Assembly: GCA_944321725.1 (NCBI GenBank)
Contig: CALUMI010000023.1
Span: 1 to 41,165, forward strand
Direction: 5' to 3'
Length of the DNA stretch: 41,165 nt
Source of the DNA: an uncultured Muribaculaceae bacterium
GTDB taxonomy: Bacteria > Bacteroidota > Bacteroidia > Bacteroidales > Muribaculaceae
Position numbers and translations under genes: made by a program. Of the stretch, positions 26,443 through 35,394 are shown one piece after another. The notes beneath the pieces were generated by a model. That model worked only from the letters and a program-made list of their open reading frames with translations, was not told where the DNA came from and searched no databases. Each line of letters opens with the position of its first letter. The stretch's first letter is position 1.

Positions 26443-28221
26443 TTATTTTATTATAATATTTTCCATGCGGCATTGAATTTGATCTTGCTTTAATAGGTTG
26501 TTAATTTCTTCAATGTAGTCGTATAGTATGCCGTATTCTTTTCTTATCTCTGTCTTATAATAAGATTCAGAAAATGCGGAATAAAGCAGATTCATAAAGT
26601 CTTCTTTAAATTCCGGCAAATATTCTACGCTGTAGTCTTCACTTATTCCGGCTTTATCGGCAACCCATTCCACAGCATCGCTTGTGTTGCCGAACTCGTC
26701 GATCAGCCCTAAATTCTTAGCTTCGATCGCATCCCATACACGGCCTTCCGCTATGCTTTTCAGCTTTCCAATTTCCATATTGCGGCCTGTGGCGCAGCGT
26801 GATGTGAAAAGTTCGTACCCTCTGTTGATTGAGCGTTGCAAAGCTGCTGTTTGAGCAGGAGAAAGAGGTTTGACAACCGACATGTCAGAATTTGAGTTTG
26901 TGGTAACAAAATCGGTATTTATTCCTAATTTGTCAGTCAATAATCCATTGAAATTAGGCACCATGGCAAAAATGCCAATTGAGCCGGTTATTGTGGTTGG
27001 TTCCGCAAATATTTGTTGTGCGCCGCAAGAAATATAGTATCCTCCCGACGCTGCATAATCTCCCATAGAAACAGCAAACGGTTTTCCTGTCATTTTGAAT
27101 TGCTCAAGCGCTTCCCATATTTGTTCTGAGGCGTATGCGCTTCCTCCGGGTGAGTTGACACGCAATACAAGTCCGCTAATGGCATCGTCTTTTGCAAGAT
27201 CAAGGATGATTGGCACCAAGTCGTCAGAATTAATGCCATTGTCAGAACCGGAAACATTTATATCTCCGACTGCATATAATACAGCTATTTTGTTGCTTGA
27301 GTTACCTTTGCGATGTTTTGCGTTGACGAATGAGCTTACATTTATATAGTTGATATTGTCATCTTCCGGAATGTCTATTTTGTTTTTGATTTTCGATTCG
27401 AATTCATGGTCATAGCACAATCCGTCAACGAATTTTTCTTTGACAGCAATTTCCGGGTCGGAAAACGTCATAAGGCTGTCGGCATATTCATTGATAGTTT
27501 GGGTGCTTATGCCGCGCGCTGACGATATGCTGTCGCATACATTGCTCCATAAATTATCAAGGTATGTTTGCGTCTGCAGACGGTTTGCCTCGCTCATGGA
27601 AGACAGCATATACGGCTCCACAGCGCTTTTGAATGTGCCTACACGTATTATTTGCATATCCACTCCTATTTTGTCAAGTAATCCTTTATAAAAAGGAATT
27701 ACAGCCATGAATCCATGTATGTCAAGGGCTCCTATAGGATTGAGAAATATACTGTCGGCCACCGACGATATGTAGTATTCGGTTTCGCCGATTGTTTCTC
27801 CGTATGCATATACCCATTTGCCGGATTCGCTTTTAAAATTTTGCAAAGCGTCGCGAATGGATTTCGCTGTCGCAAAACCGGCGGACGATATACCTCCGCA
27901 ATGTACATATATGCCGGGAATATGGTTGTCGGTCTTTGCTATATCTATTGCGGTCAGGATGTCATGCAAATTATTGGCAGGACTTGAATCATTGATATAT
28001 TCCTGCAATGACATATTGGTAGGGCGTTCTGTTATTTCTCCGCTCAGGTCTATGTACAATACCGAATTGTCGGCGACTTTGACAGCCGGGCTCTTTATGC
28101 TTGAAAGCGACATTGATGCTATCATAATTATTCCGCTTACGAAAATCACCACACCGAATAGCAAAAAAGCAATCCATGTGCCTATAAAAGAGCCGAGTAG
28201 AGATGATACAAATTTATTCAT
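26443..28221 (-). CDS. sppA: Signal peptide peptidase SppA, long form
   Basis: A 592-residue membrane serine protease of the 67-kDa SppA type, which degrades cleaved signal peptides. One N-terminal membrane helix (about residues 13-37) anchors two tandem S49 domains. The catalytic lysine appears as K198 in VGTFKSAVEPY of the first domain, and the nucleophile as S392 in GDYAASGGYY of the second. LRVNSPGGSAYAS (353-365) is also a hallmark. It lies between lptB (18 nt upstream) and lpxK (10 nt downstream). Confidence 0.95.
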   Translation of the reverse strand: MNKFVSSLLGSFIGTWIAFLLFGVVIFVSGIIMIASMSLSSIKSPAVKVADNSVLYIDLSGEITERPTNMSLQEYINDSSPANNLHDILTAIDIAKTDNHIPGIYVHCGGISSAGFATAKSIRDALQNFKSESGKWVYAYGETIGETEYYISSVADSIFLNPIGALDIHGFMAVIPFYKGLLDKIGVDMQIIRVGTFKSAVEPYMLSSMSEANRLQTQTYLDNLWSNVCDSISSARGISTQTINEYADSLMTFSDPEIAVKEKFVDGLCYDHEFESKIKNKIDIPEDDNINYINVSSFVNAKHRKGNSSNKIAVLYAVGDINVSGSDNGINSDDLVPIILDLAKDDAISGLVLRVNSPGGSAYASEQIWEALEQFKMTGKPFAVSMGDYAASGGYYISCGAQQIFAEPTTITGSIGIFAMVPNFNGLLTDKLGINTDFVTTNSNSDMSVVKPLSPAQTAALQRSINRGYELFTSRCATGRNMEIGKLKSIAEGRVWDAIEAKNLGLIDEFGNTSDAVEWVADKAGISEDYSVEYLPEFKEDFMNLLYSAFSESYYKTEIRKEYGILYDYIEEINNLLKQDQIQCRMENIIIK

Positions 28222-28239
28222 TGCAATATATATTAATGT

Positions 28240-29082
28240 TTAGTCAAATTTTTTACGGTGGAAAATGAAATTACGTCCAAGATATTTTTCTCTTACTATT
28301 TGGTTTTCCGCCAATTCTTCGGAAGTGCCTTGAAAAAGAATCTTACCCTCAAACAGCAGATATGCCCTGTCTGTTATGCTCAATGTTTCGGGGGCATTAT
28401 GGTCGGTTATCAATATGCCTATATTTTTTTCTTTCAATTTATATACTATGTATTGTATATCCTCTACAGCAATAGGGTCGACACCCGCAAACGGCTCGTC
28501 AAGCATTATGAATTTAGGATTAATGGCAAGACACCGCGCTATTTCCGTCCGCCGCCGTTCGCCGCCGGATAATTGGTCACCAAGATTTTTCCGTACTTTT
28601 TGCAGACGGAACTCAGTTATCAGACTTTCTAATTTTTCATTCTGATATTCTTTTGAGGTGTTTGTCATTTCAAGTACCGCGCGTATGTTGTTCTCAACAC
28701 TCAGTTTGCGAAAGACAGACGGCTCTTGCGCCAAATATCCTATACCGTTTTGTGCACGCTTGTAAACAGGAAATTTCGTTATGTTCAAATCATTCAGAAA
28801 TATTTGACCCTCATAGGGGGCTATCAGGCCTGTAGTCATGTAGAAAGTAGTTGTCTTTCCCGCTCCATTTGGGCCTAAAAGCCCGACGATTTCACCTTGT
28901 GTAACGTCTATTGAAACATGGTTTACCACTGTACGCTGCCTGTATTTTTTCACCAAATTTTCTGTGCGCAGCACCATTTTCTCTCCGTCAGGACGCGATA
29001 TTTCAGCATCCGCCGGCTTTTGCCCGGAAATGATTTTATTTTTACAGTTGTCGAATATTTTATGTATTGAATTAATGTTCAT
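28240..29082 (-). CDS. lptB: LPS export ABC transporter ATP-binding protein
   Basis: ATPase of the LptB2FG complex that extracts lipopolysaccharide from the inner membrane. Walker A GLLGPNGAGKTTTF, signature LSGGERRRTEIARCLA, Walker B FIMLDEPFAGVDP and the H-loop TDHNAPETL are intact. The core starts MVLRTENLVKKY with an ATG at 28977. I chose the ATG at 29082, which follows the udk stop by 19 nt and adds 35 residues, because the frame stays open; the shorter start is a real alternative. The open frame also reaches 29127, inside udk. It is followed by sppA after 18 nt. Confidence 0.93.
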   Translation of the reverse strand: MNINSIHKIFDNCKNKIISGQKPADAEISRPDGEKMVLRTENLVKKYRQRTVVNHVSIDVTQGEIVGLLGPNGAGKTTTFYMTTGLIAPYEGQIFLNDLNITKFPVYKRAQNGIGYLAQEPSVFRKLSVENNIRAVLEMTNTSKEYQNEKLESLITEFRLQKVRKNLGDQLSGGERRRTEIARCLAINPKFIMLDEPFAGVDPIAVEDIQYIVYKLKEKNIGILITDHNAPETLSITDRAYLLFEGKILFQGTSEELAENQIVREKYLGRNFIFHRKKFD

Positions 29083-29101
29083 TATTTGATAGCTAAGTGG
29101 G

Positions 29102-29716
29102 TCAGCGCATATTGATGCGTCCTTCAATATATTCTTTCAAAAGTTTTATTGCCACTGTGTTGTTTCCGCCTTGAGGTATTATAATGTCAGCGTACTTTTT
29201 TGCAGGCTCTATGTATTTGTTGTGCATAGGCTTGAGCACTCGCTCATAGCGCTCTACCACAAGCTGCGGCGTGCGTCCGCGTTCGATGCAATCACGGTTT
29301 ATCACTCTTATCAGCCGGTCGTCGGCATCCGCGTCTACAAACACCTTTATGTCCATCATATCTCTGAGCCGCTTGTCGCTGAGGACAAGAATGCCTTCTA
29401 TCAAAACCACATCACGAGGTTGCATTGGGATTGTTTCCGATTGCCGAGTGCATGTCAGCATGGAATATGTAGGGACTTCTATGCTTTTACCGCTTTTTAA
29501 ATCTTTCAAATGGTTTATGAGCAAATCCCATTCGAATGCAGCCGGCTCGTCAAAATTGATTTTTTGTCGTTCTTCCGGCGGAATATGGCTTGAATCTTTA
29601 TAATAAGAATCTTGTGGAAGTACATTTACTTCTCCCGCTGGTAACGCTTCGACTATTTTTTTCACAACAGTAGTTTTGCCGGAGCCTGTACCTCCTGCTA
29701 TTCCTATAATTATCAT
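29102..29716 (-). CDS. udk: Uridine kinase
   Basis: A 204-residue uridine/cytidine kinase of the pyrimidine salvage pathway. The P-loop GGTGSGKTT is at residues 8-16, followed by the family segments LPQDSYYKD, INFDEPAAFEWDLL and VLIEGILVL. The length is normal. It is the first gene of the minus-strand run leading to lptB, sppA, lpxK, punA and thiL, and it is divergent from mlaE across a 208-nt gap. A -7 box TAAGTTTG lies about 27 nt upstream. Confidence 0.95.
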   Translation of the reverse strand: MIIIGIAGGTGSGKTTVVKKIVEALPAGEVNVLPQDSYYKDSSHIPPEERQKINFDEPAAFEWDLLINHLKDLKSGKSIEVPTYSMLTCTRQSETIPMQPRDVVLIEGILVLSDKRLRDMMDIKVFVDADADDRLIRVINRDCIERGRTPQLVVERYERVLKPMHNKYIEPAKKYADIIIPQGGNNTVAIKLLKEYIEGRINMR

Positions 29717-29742
29717 AATGACCGGTTTTGTAAACGTTGATA

Positions 29743-29750
29743 CAAACTTA
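29743..29750 (-). promoter_or_regulatory. -7 box of the udk operon
   Basis: On the minus strand TAAGTTTG matches TAnnTTTG about 27 nt before the udk ATG. The -33 region is not convincing. Confidence 0.45.
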
Positions 29751-29867
29751 GATAAAAATATTGATATTTTCGCACGGATGAATAAAAAAGATACATAATC
29801 TTGAAAAAACCGGAATAATATAAGCCGGAACAGGTCTAAATTCCTGTAAAAATTTCATTTTGGTATG

Positions 29868-29904
29868 TTGCGAAATAAGTATTGGCGTATTTTTGCTACT
29901 TTTG
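29868..29904 (+). promoter_or_regulatory. Promoter region of mlaE
   Basis: TTG (29868-29870) stands 17 nt before TATTTTTG (29888-29895), and a second -7-like box TACTTTTG lies at 29897-29904. Both fall inside the open frame that extends upstream to 29865, which argues that mlaE really starts at the ATG at 29925. Confidence 0.55.
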
Positions 29905-29924
29905 TAGAGAAATTATATGTGATT

Positions 29925-30674
29925 ATGTTATTTATTACGTCTTGTCTACAAACTTTTGGAGAATATGCCTTGTTTATGCGGAAAGTATTGACGAAGCCCG
30001 ACAAGTGGAAAGAATCTCTAAAACGTTATGTCGCTGAAATTTCCAAATTAGGAATAGATTCCATTCCGTTGGTGATAGTCATCTCATTGTTTATCGGTGC
30101 CGTGTGTGCCATTCAGATGCAGATAAATTTTGCAAATCCTTTGCTCCCTTCGTATACTGTAGGACTTGCTACGCGCGACATCTTGCTGCTTGAGTTCTCG
30201 TCCTCGATATTATGCCTCATCCTTGCCGGCAAGGTTGGCTCTAATATAGCGTCGGAGATAGGCACCATGCGTGTAACCGAACAAATCGACGCGTTGGAAA
30301 TTATGGGCATAAATTCCTGCAATTTCTTGGTGTTGCCTAAAATTATGGCATTGCTGACGTTCATTCCGGTACTTACAATTTTCAGTATGTGCGCCGGTTT
30401 GATTGGTGGATATTTTGTAGCTCTCATGGGTATAATACCTGTTTCACAATACATATATGGCATACAGTCGTATTTTGTCGAATGGTATGTGTGGTATGCG
30501 ATAATTAAATCGTTGTTTTTCTCTGTGGTAATCACAAGCGTGGCTTCTTTCTACGGATATTATGTGAAGGGTGGGGCCTTAGAGGTAGGAAAGGCGAGCA
30601 CCAATTCTGTAGTGGCAAGCAGCGTACTGATACTTTTAATGGATGTGTTGTTGACTAATTTACTTTTACAATAA
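29925..30674 (+). CDS. mlaE: MlaE-type lipid ABC transporter permease
   Basis: A 249-residue inner-membrane permease of the MlaE family, which moves phospholipids between inner and outer membrane. About five membrane helices are visible. Family segments include GIDSIPLVIVISLFIGAV, ILAGKVGSNIASEIGTMRVTEQ (with the EQIDALE core) and the C-terminal KGGALEVGKASTNSVV. The frame is open from 29865, but promoter boxes at 29888-29904 and family comparison favour the ATG at 29925. It is coupled to mlaF: its stop codon shares one base with the mlaF ATG. Confidence 0.93.
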   Translation: MLFITSCLQTFGEYALFMRKVLTKPDKWKESLKRYVAEISKLGIDSIPLVIVISLFIGAVCAIQMQINFANPLLPSYTVGLATRDILLLEFSSSILCLILAGKVGSNIASEIGTMRVTEQIDALEIMGINSCNFLVLPKIMALLTFIPVLTIFSMCAGLIGGYFVALMGIIPVSQYIYGIQSYFVEWYVWYAIIKSLFFSVVITSVASFYGYYVKGGALEVGKASTNSVVASSVLILLMDVLLTNLLLQ

Positions 30675-31441
30675 TGATAGAAGTCAAAGATTTAAGGAAA
30701 TCGTTCGAGGATAAGACTGTGCTATATGACATCAATGCAACTTTCTATGAAGGGAAAACCAATTTGATAATAGGGCAAAGCGGCTCAGGAAAAACCGTGC
30801 TAATGAAAAGCATAATCGGACTGATAACGCCGGAAGAGGGGCAAGTACTTTATGACGGGCGCGATTTTTTGAGCATGGGAATAGCGCAGAAAAAGAGTTT
30901 ACGCACCGAGCTTGGAATGCTGTTTCAAGGTTCGGCATTGTTTGACAATGAAACTGTACTCGGGAATGTGATGTTTCCATTGAAGATGTTCTCTAATATG
31001 ACTTATGCCGAAATGAAAGACCGCGCGGAATTTTGTCTTGAGCGCGTAAATCTTCAGGGTGCTGATTATAAATATCCGGCAGAAATAAGCGGAGGAATGC
31101 AGAAACGTGTGGCTATCGCGAGAGCCATCGCGCTAAATCCGAAATATCTTTTTTGCGATGAGCCAAATTCAGGGCTTGATCCCAAGACTTCCATTCTTAT
31201 CGATGAATTGTTGTGGGACATCACACACGAATATAACATAACTACCATCATCAATACCCATGACATGAACTCCGTATTGGGTATAGGAGAGAATATTGTG
31301 TTTATAAATAAAGGGCGTAATGAATGGGTAGGCAACAAAGACGATATTTTCCATTCCGACAATGAGGCGCTCAATAATTTTGTGTTCGCTACCGATTTGT
31401 TTAAACGCATAAAACAGGCGGCTTTATTAATGGGCAAATAA
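30674..31441 (+). CDS. mlaF: MlaF-type lipid ABC transporter ATP-binding protein
   Basis: A 255-residue ATPase partner of MlaE. Walker A GQSGSGKT (34-41), signature ISGGMQKRVAIARA, Walker B YLFCDEPNSGLDP and an H-loop in INTHDMNSV are present. Its ATG overlaps the mlaE stop by one base, so the two are translationally coupled. No MCE-domain substrate-binding gene (mlaD) follows in this window. The next gene is an RNA methyltransferase 6 nt downstream. Confidence 0.94.
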   Translation: MIEVKDLRKSFEDKTVLYDINATFYEGKTNLIIGQSGSGKTVLMKSIIGLITPEEGQVLYDGRDFLSMGIAQKKSLRTELGMLFQGSALFDNETVLGNVMFPLKMFSNMTYAEMKDRAEFCLERVNLQGADYKYPAEISGGMQKRVAIARAIALNPKYLFCDEPNSGLDPKTSILIDELLWDITHEYNITTIINTHDMNSVLGIGENIVFINKGRNEWVGNKDDIFHSDNEALNNFVFATDLFKRIKQAALLMGK

Positions 31442-31447
31442 TATTGG

Positions 31448-32197
31448 ATGGCTGTTTCTAACAATACAATTAAGTGGGTGCGCTCGCTCGCTTTGAAAAA
31501 GAACCGCGACAAAGAACGCTGTTTTGTTGCCGAAGGGACAAAATGCGTGCTCGACACAATTGGCTCGTTCGCCGTAGAAAGCCTTTTTTGCACGGATGAA
31601 TGGGCTCGCTTGCATGATGTGGGCAAAGCTATAATTGTGACGGCATCACAACTTGAGAGAATGTCGATGCTGAAAACTCCAACAGATGTGATTGCCGTTT
31701 ATTGTATGCCGACATACAGTATCGATTACTCTGCAATAGGGGAAACGCTAAGTTTGGCTCTTGATAACATTCAGGACCCCGGCAATCTCGGCACAATAAT
31801 CAGAATAGCGGACTGGTTCGGCATTCATGACATATTCTGCAGTGACGGCACCGTAGATGTGTATAATCCGAAAGTTGTGCAAGCCACTATGGGAGCCATT
31901 TCAAGAGTCAGAGTGCATTATTGCGATTTATCGGAACTGTTTGGAAATTTAAATAAAGACGTGCCTGTTTACGGCACATTCCTTGACGGAAGAAACATTT
32001 ATGAGGAGGAACTTGGCGTTAAGGGTATTATTGTTATGGGAAATGAAGGCAAAGGAATTTCGGCGCAAACGGAAAAATATGTGACCAAACGTCTGTTGAT
32101 TCCTTCTTATCCCACAGGCGCGACTACATCGGAATCTTTAAATGTGGCGATGGCCACTGCGATTGTTGTAAGTGAGTTCAGACGCAGAATGATTTGA
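31448..32197 (+). CDS. TrmH/SpoU-family RNA 2'-O-methyltransferase
   Basis: A 249-residue SPOUT methyltransferase. An N-terminal L30e-like substrate domain (about residues 1-90) is followed by the three knot motifs: LDNIQDPGNLGTIIRIADW (motif 1), GIIVMGNEGKGIS (motif 2) and IPSYPTGATTSESLNVAMA (motif 3). Such enzymes methylate ribose 2'-OH in tRNA or rRNA using S-adenosylmethionine. The exact target cannot be assigned; RlmB-like rRNA methylation is one possibility. It starts 6 nt after mlaF and ends 2 nt before radA. Confidence 0.9.
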   Translation: MAVSNNTIKWVRSLALKKNRDKERCFVAEGTKCVLDTIGSFAVESLFCTDEWARLHDVGKAIIVTASQLERMSMLKTPTDVIAVYCMPTYSIDYSAIGETLSLALDNIQDPGNLGTIIRIADWFGIHDIFCSDGTVDVYNPKVVQATMGAISRVRVHYCDLSELFGNLNKDVPVYGTFLDGRNIYEEELGVKGIIVMGNEGKGISAQTEKYVTKRLLIPSYPTGATTSESLNVAMATAIVVSEFRRRMI

Positions 32198-32199
32198 TT

Positions 32200-33564
32200 A
32201 TGGCTAAGACAAAAACAGTTTATTTTTGCAGTAATTGCGGAAATGAATCTCCCAAATGGCTTGGAAAATGTCCTAATTGTGGAGAATGGAACACTTATGT
32301 GGAAGAAAAAATTCAGACAGGTAATGGTAAAGGGATTTTATCTTCGAAAAGCGATATGGATTCCATGCCTGTAAAACTTGCTGAAATCAATCAGGAGAAG
32401 GAGGAACGCATACAGATGCCGAGCGGCGAGTTGAACCGCGTGCTTGGTGGGGGGCTTGTCGCCGGTTCGATAATTCTCATAGGGGGAGAACCGGGAATAG
32501 GCAAATCCACGTTGGTGTTGCAGAATATGCTCCGCATACGAAGCCGTAAGGTGCTGTATGTGTCGGGTGAGGAAAGTGCACGCCAACTGAAAATGCGGGC
32601 CGACCGGCTTGGTGCCGATGGGGGAGAGTGCTATATCGTCTGTGAAACTTCTTTGGAAAAAATATTCCGGCATATAGAAAATTGCAAACCGGGCATATTA
32701 GTGGTTGATTCTATTCAAACAGTGGCTTCCGACGCGTTGGAGTCTTCGGCAGGAAGCGTATCTCAGGTTAGAGAGTGCGCTGCCGCGTTATTGAAATACG
32801 CGAAAGAGAGCGGTACGCCCGTAATATTGATAGGACATATAAACAAAGAGGGCAGCATCGCCGGCCCTAAAGTGTTGGAGCATATTGTCGACGCTGTTTT
32901 GCAGTTTGAGGGCGACCGTCATTATATGTACAGGCTTCTGCGCTCTATAAAAAACCGTTTTGGCAGCACGTCGGAACTTGGTATATATGAGATGACACAA
33001 ACGGGATTGCGCGAGGTGTCGAATCCGTCGGAACTGCTTTTGTCGGAATCCGACGAAGCGCTTTCGGGTGTTGCTATCGGTGTCACTCTGGAAGGCGCGA
33101 GGCCATTTCTGATTGAGGCTCAGGCTTTGGTCAGCACGGCGGCATACGGCACGCCGCAACGCTCTGTCACGGGATTTGATTCCAAGCGCATGAATATGCT
33201 TCTTGCAGTATTGGAAAAACGTGTGGGATTTAAATTGGCGCAAAAAGACGTGTTTCTTAATATTGCCGGCGGTTTGAAAGTCAACGATCCGGCTTTGGAT
33301 TTAGCCGTTATCTGTGCCATTCTTTCCTCGAATGTCGATATGCCTGTCGCGAAAGGCGTATGTATGTCGGGAGAAGTGGGGCTTTCGGGCGAAATCCGTC
33401 CGATCACTCGCATTGAGCAGCGCATAATCGAGGCCGACAAACTCGGATTTTCCACAATCTACATCCCGAAAAACAATCTGAAAGGCATCGACACTTCGCG
33501 TTTCGGTATCCGGATAGTGGAGGTCGCGAAAGTGGAAGAGGTGTTTCGCGGACTTTTTGCCTGA
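32200..33564 (+). CDS. radA: DNA repair protein RadA
   Basis: A 454-residue RadA (Sms), a RecA-like ATPase that promotes branch migration in recombinational repair. An N-terminal zinc finger has C10, C13, C24 and C27. The ATPase has Walker A GGEPGIGKST, the KNRFG motif in RSIKNRFGST, and a C-terminal Lon-like domain from about residue 270. The ATG at 32200 (MAKTKTVYFC) is preferred over the in-frame TTG at 32194. It lies 2 nt after the methyltransferase, and the rnpB promoter begins only 8 nt after its stop. Confidence 0.96.
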   Translation: MAKTKTVYFCSNCGNESPKWLGKCPNCGEWNTYVEEKIQTGNGKGILSSKSDMDSMPVKLAEINQEKEERIQMPSGELNRVLGGGLVAGSIILIGGEPGIGKSTLVLQNMLRIRSRKVLYVSGEESARQLKMRADRLGADGGECYIVCETSLEKIFRHIENCKPGILVVDSIQTVASDALESSAGSVSQVRECAAALLKYAKESGTPVILIGHINKEGSIAGPKVLEHIVDAVLQFEGDRHYMYRLLRSIKNRFGSTSELGIYEMTQTGLREVSNPSELLLSESDEALSGVAIGVTLEGARPFLIEAQALVSTAAYGTPQRSVTGFDSKRMNMLLAVLEKRVGFKLAQKDVFLNIAGGLKVNDPALDLAVICAILSSNVDMPVAKGVCMSGEVGLSGEIRPITRIEQRIIEADKLGFSTIYIPKNNLKGIDTSRFGIRIVEVAKVEEVFRGLFA

Positions 33565-33571
33565 CAAAGGC

Positions 33572-33601
33572 TTTGTTTTCCGTGCTGTTTTATTAATTTT
33601 G
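33572..33601 (+). promoter_or_regulatory. Promoter of rnpB
   Basis: TTTG (33572-33575), an 18-nt spacer and TAATTTTG (33594-33601) match the Bacteroidota promoter. It ends 8 nt before the P1 helix of RNase P RNA. Confidence 0.75.
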
Positions 33602-33606
33602 CAAAA

Positions 33607-33966
33607 CGACAGTACAGCGTCCTGTCGCTTGCCGTTTTTATGCGGCAAGAGGAAAGTCCGGGCAACACAGAGTGCCATATTTCCTAACGGGAAGCTGTCA
33701 GCGATGGCAGAGCAGTGTGACAGAAAACAACCGCCGTCCTTTGGACGGTAAGGGTGAAAAGGCGGGGTAAGAGCCCACCGGGCGCGATGGCGACATTGCG
33801 TGCCGCACACCTTATGGGTTGCAAGGCCAAGTATACCGGCATCTAAGGGTTACTCGTCCATTGCCGGGGGGTAGGCTGCTTGAGCCTTATGGCGACATAA
33901 GGATTAGATAAATGACAGGAGGCGGACTTGTCCGTTACATAACCCGGCTTATAGCTGTGCTGTTTT
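33607..33966 (+). ncRNA. rnpB: RNase P RNA, bacterial type A
   Basis: The catalytic RNA that removes 5' leaders from pre-tRNA. The P1 helix is a fully paired 10-bp stem, ACAGTACAGC (33609-33618) with GCTGTGCTGT (33954-33963). The conserved core GAGGAAAGTCCGGGC starts near 33649, and the CAGAAAACAACCGCC-like segment and the 3' GGGTTA-type pieces are present. A run of six T follows P1 and should end transcription. Exact ends are approximate. Confidence 0.95.
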
Positions 33967-33990
33967 TTATTCTGATAATAATTTTATGCC

Positions 33991-35328
33991 TTGAGGAAAA
34001 AGCATATTAAAAATAAATATCTGCGCAATTTAGTGCGTAGAGGTACAAAGTGGTACTACTATTGCGTGCGTAACGTATGGAAGGATCAGCGGAGGGTTTG
34101 GTATGTCGATTTAATTAAGACTGTCAATCTTTCCGTAAGTTCTTATTTGGATAAGAATGTGCAGTCACGTGCGAGCTCGCTCACCTACAGCACGCTTCTT
34201 GCCATAGTCCCGGCTCTTGCGCTTGTTTTGGCCATAGCCAGAGGTTTCGGTTTTCAGGAAATCATTAAAAGCGAATTGCACACCATTTTGCCGGCACAGT
34301 CGGAAATGGTAGATATGGTGCTGGTGTTTGTCGACAAGTATCTTGCCAACGCTTCCGGAGGTTTGTTTGTCGGGATAGGTATTTTGTTTCTGTTGTGGAC
34401 GTTGATTAGCCTGTTGCGCAATGTCGAAACCACGTTCAACTATGTGTGGGGCGTGAAGAAAGGGCGCAGTCCTTACCGTATGATTACGGACTATACCACG
34501 ATAATAATCGTTCTACCGATATTGCTTATCTGCTCGAGCGGCATCTCGATTTTCATGTCGTCGGTGGTGCAGGACTACATCAATAATCCGCTCGGACTGC
34601 TGTCGCCGGTGGTGAAATTCCTCCTCGACATCGCTCCGTGGGTGCTTACCTGCCTGTTTTTCGGAGGAATGTACATCCTTATTCCTTATACTAAGGTGAA
34701 GCCGAAATATGCGATGATTTCCGGCTTTATTTGTGGCTCGTTGTTCCAACTGTTGCAATATCTGTTTGTGACGGGGCAGATGTACGTTACGAAATACAAC
34801 GCCATTTATGGTAGTTTCTCGTTTTTGCCGTTGTTTATGATATGGATGTACCTGACGTGGCTTATCTGCATATCCGGTGTGCTGCTTACCTACGCTTCGC
34901 AAAACATTTTCCGTTTCAGCTACATAGAGCAGATACGCGGCATTTCCCGCCGCTATTCGCTGGAGCTGTCGATATATGTAGTGCTTATTGTGGTGCGGAG
35001 GTTCGAGCAAGGCGAAACGCCGATGTCGAAGTTTGAGATAAGTCGCCGGTACAATATCCCCATTCAGTTGCTCAATCGGATAGTCGATAGGTTTGTCGAT
35101 GCCGGTGTCTTTTCTCAGGTGCAGCGCGATGACGAAGTCCACGCCTACCAGCCCGCGTTGAATCTTGCCAATATGTCTGTATATGATTTCTTGAAGAAAT
35201 ACAACAATATCGGCGTTTCCAACTTCATTCCGGAATTGCGTGGCGATGCCACTATCTCTGAAATCGCCCGGATAATCGACAGTGACATCCCCACGCAAAA
35301 ATCCATCAAACTCGGTTCAATAAAATAG
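33991..35328 (+). CDS. YihY/BrkB-type inner-membrane protein
   Basis: A 445-residue membrane protein of the YihY (formerly 'ribonuclease BN') family. The N-terminal hallmark RASSLTYSTLLAIVPALALVLAIARGFGF is followed by about five further membrane helices to roughly residue 315. A C-terminal cytosolic part of about 130 residues looks like a winged helix (SKFEISRRYNIPIQLLNRIVDRF). The old RNase BN name is known to be wrong and the function is unknown. No in-frame ATG fits before the conserved region, so a TTG at 33991 is the likely start; a nearby ATG at 33986 hits an immediate stop. A convergent terminator follows. Confidence 0.88.
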   Translation: MRKKHIKNKYLRNLVRRGTKWYYYCVRNVWKDQRRVWYVDLIKTVNLSVSSYLDKNVQSRASSLTYSTLLAIVPALALVLAIARGFGFQEIIKSELHTILPAQSEMVDMVLVFVDKYLANASGGLFVGIGILFLLWTLISLLRNVETTFNYVWGVKKGRSPYRMITDYTTIIIVLPILLICSSGISIFMSSVVQDYINNPLGLLSPVVKFLLDIAPWVLTCLFFGGMYILIPYTKVKPKYAMISGFICGSLFQLLQYLFVTGQMYVTKYNAIYGSFSFLPLFMIWMYLTWLICISGVLLTYASQNIFRFSYIEQIRGISRRYSLELSIYVVLIVVRRFEQGETPMSKFEISRRYNIPIQLLNRIVDRFVDAGVFSQVQRDDEVHAYQPALNLANMSVYDFLKKYNNIGVSNFIPELRGDATISEIARIIDSDIPTQKSIKLGSIK

Positions 35329-35329
35329 T

Positions 35330-35370
35330 AAAAGCAAGGCATGGGACTATTGATTCCGTGCCTTGCTTTT
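35330..35370. terminator. Bidirectional terminator
   Basis: A perfect 12-bp stem, AAAAGCAAGGCA (35330-35341) with TGCCTTGCTTTT (35359-35370). It lies between the convergent YihY-type gene and the WG-repeat gene, with A and T flanks that suit termination both ways. Confidence 0.85.
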
Positions 35371-35394
35371 AATGAACAGGTATCTATCTTGTTT

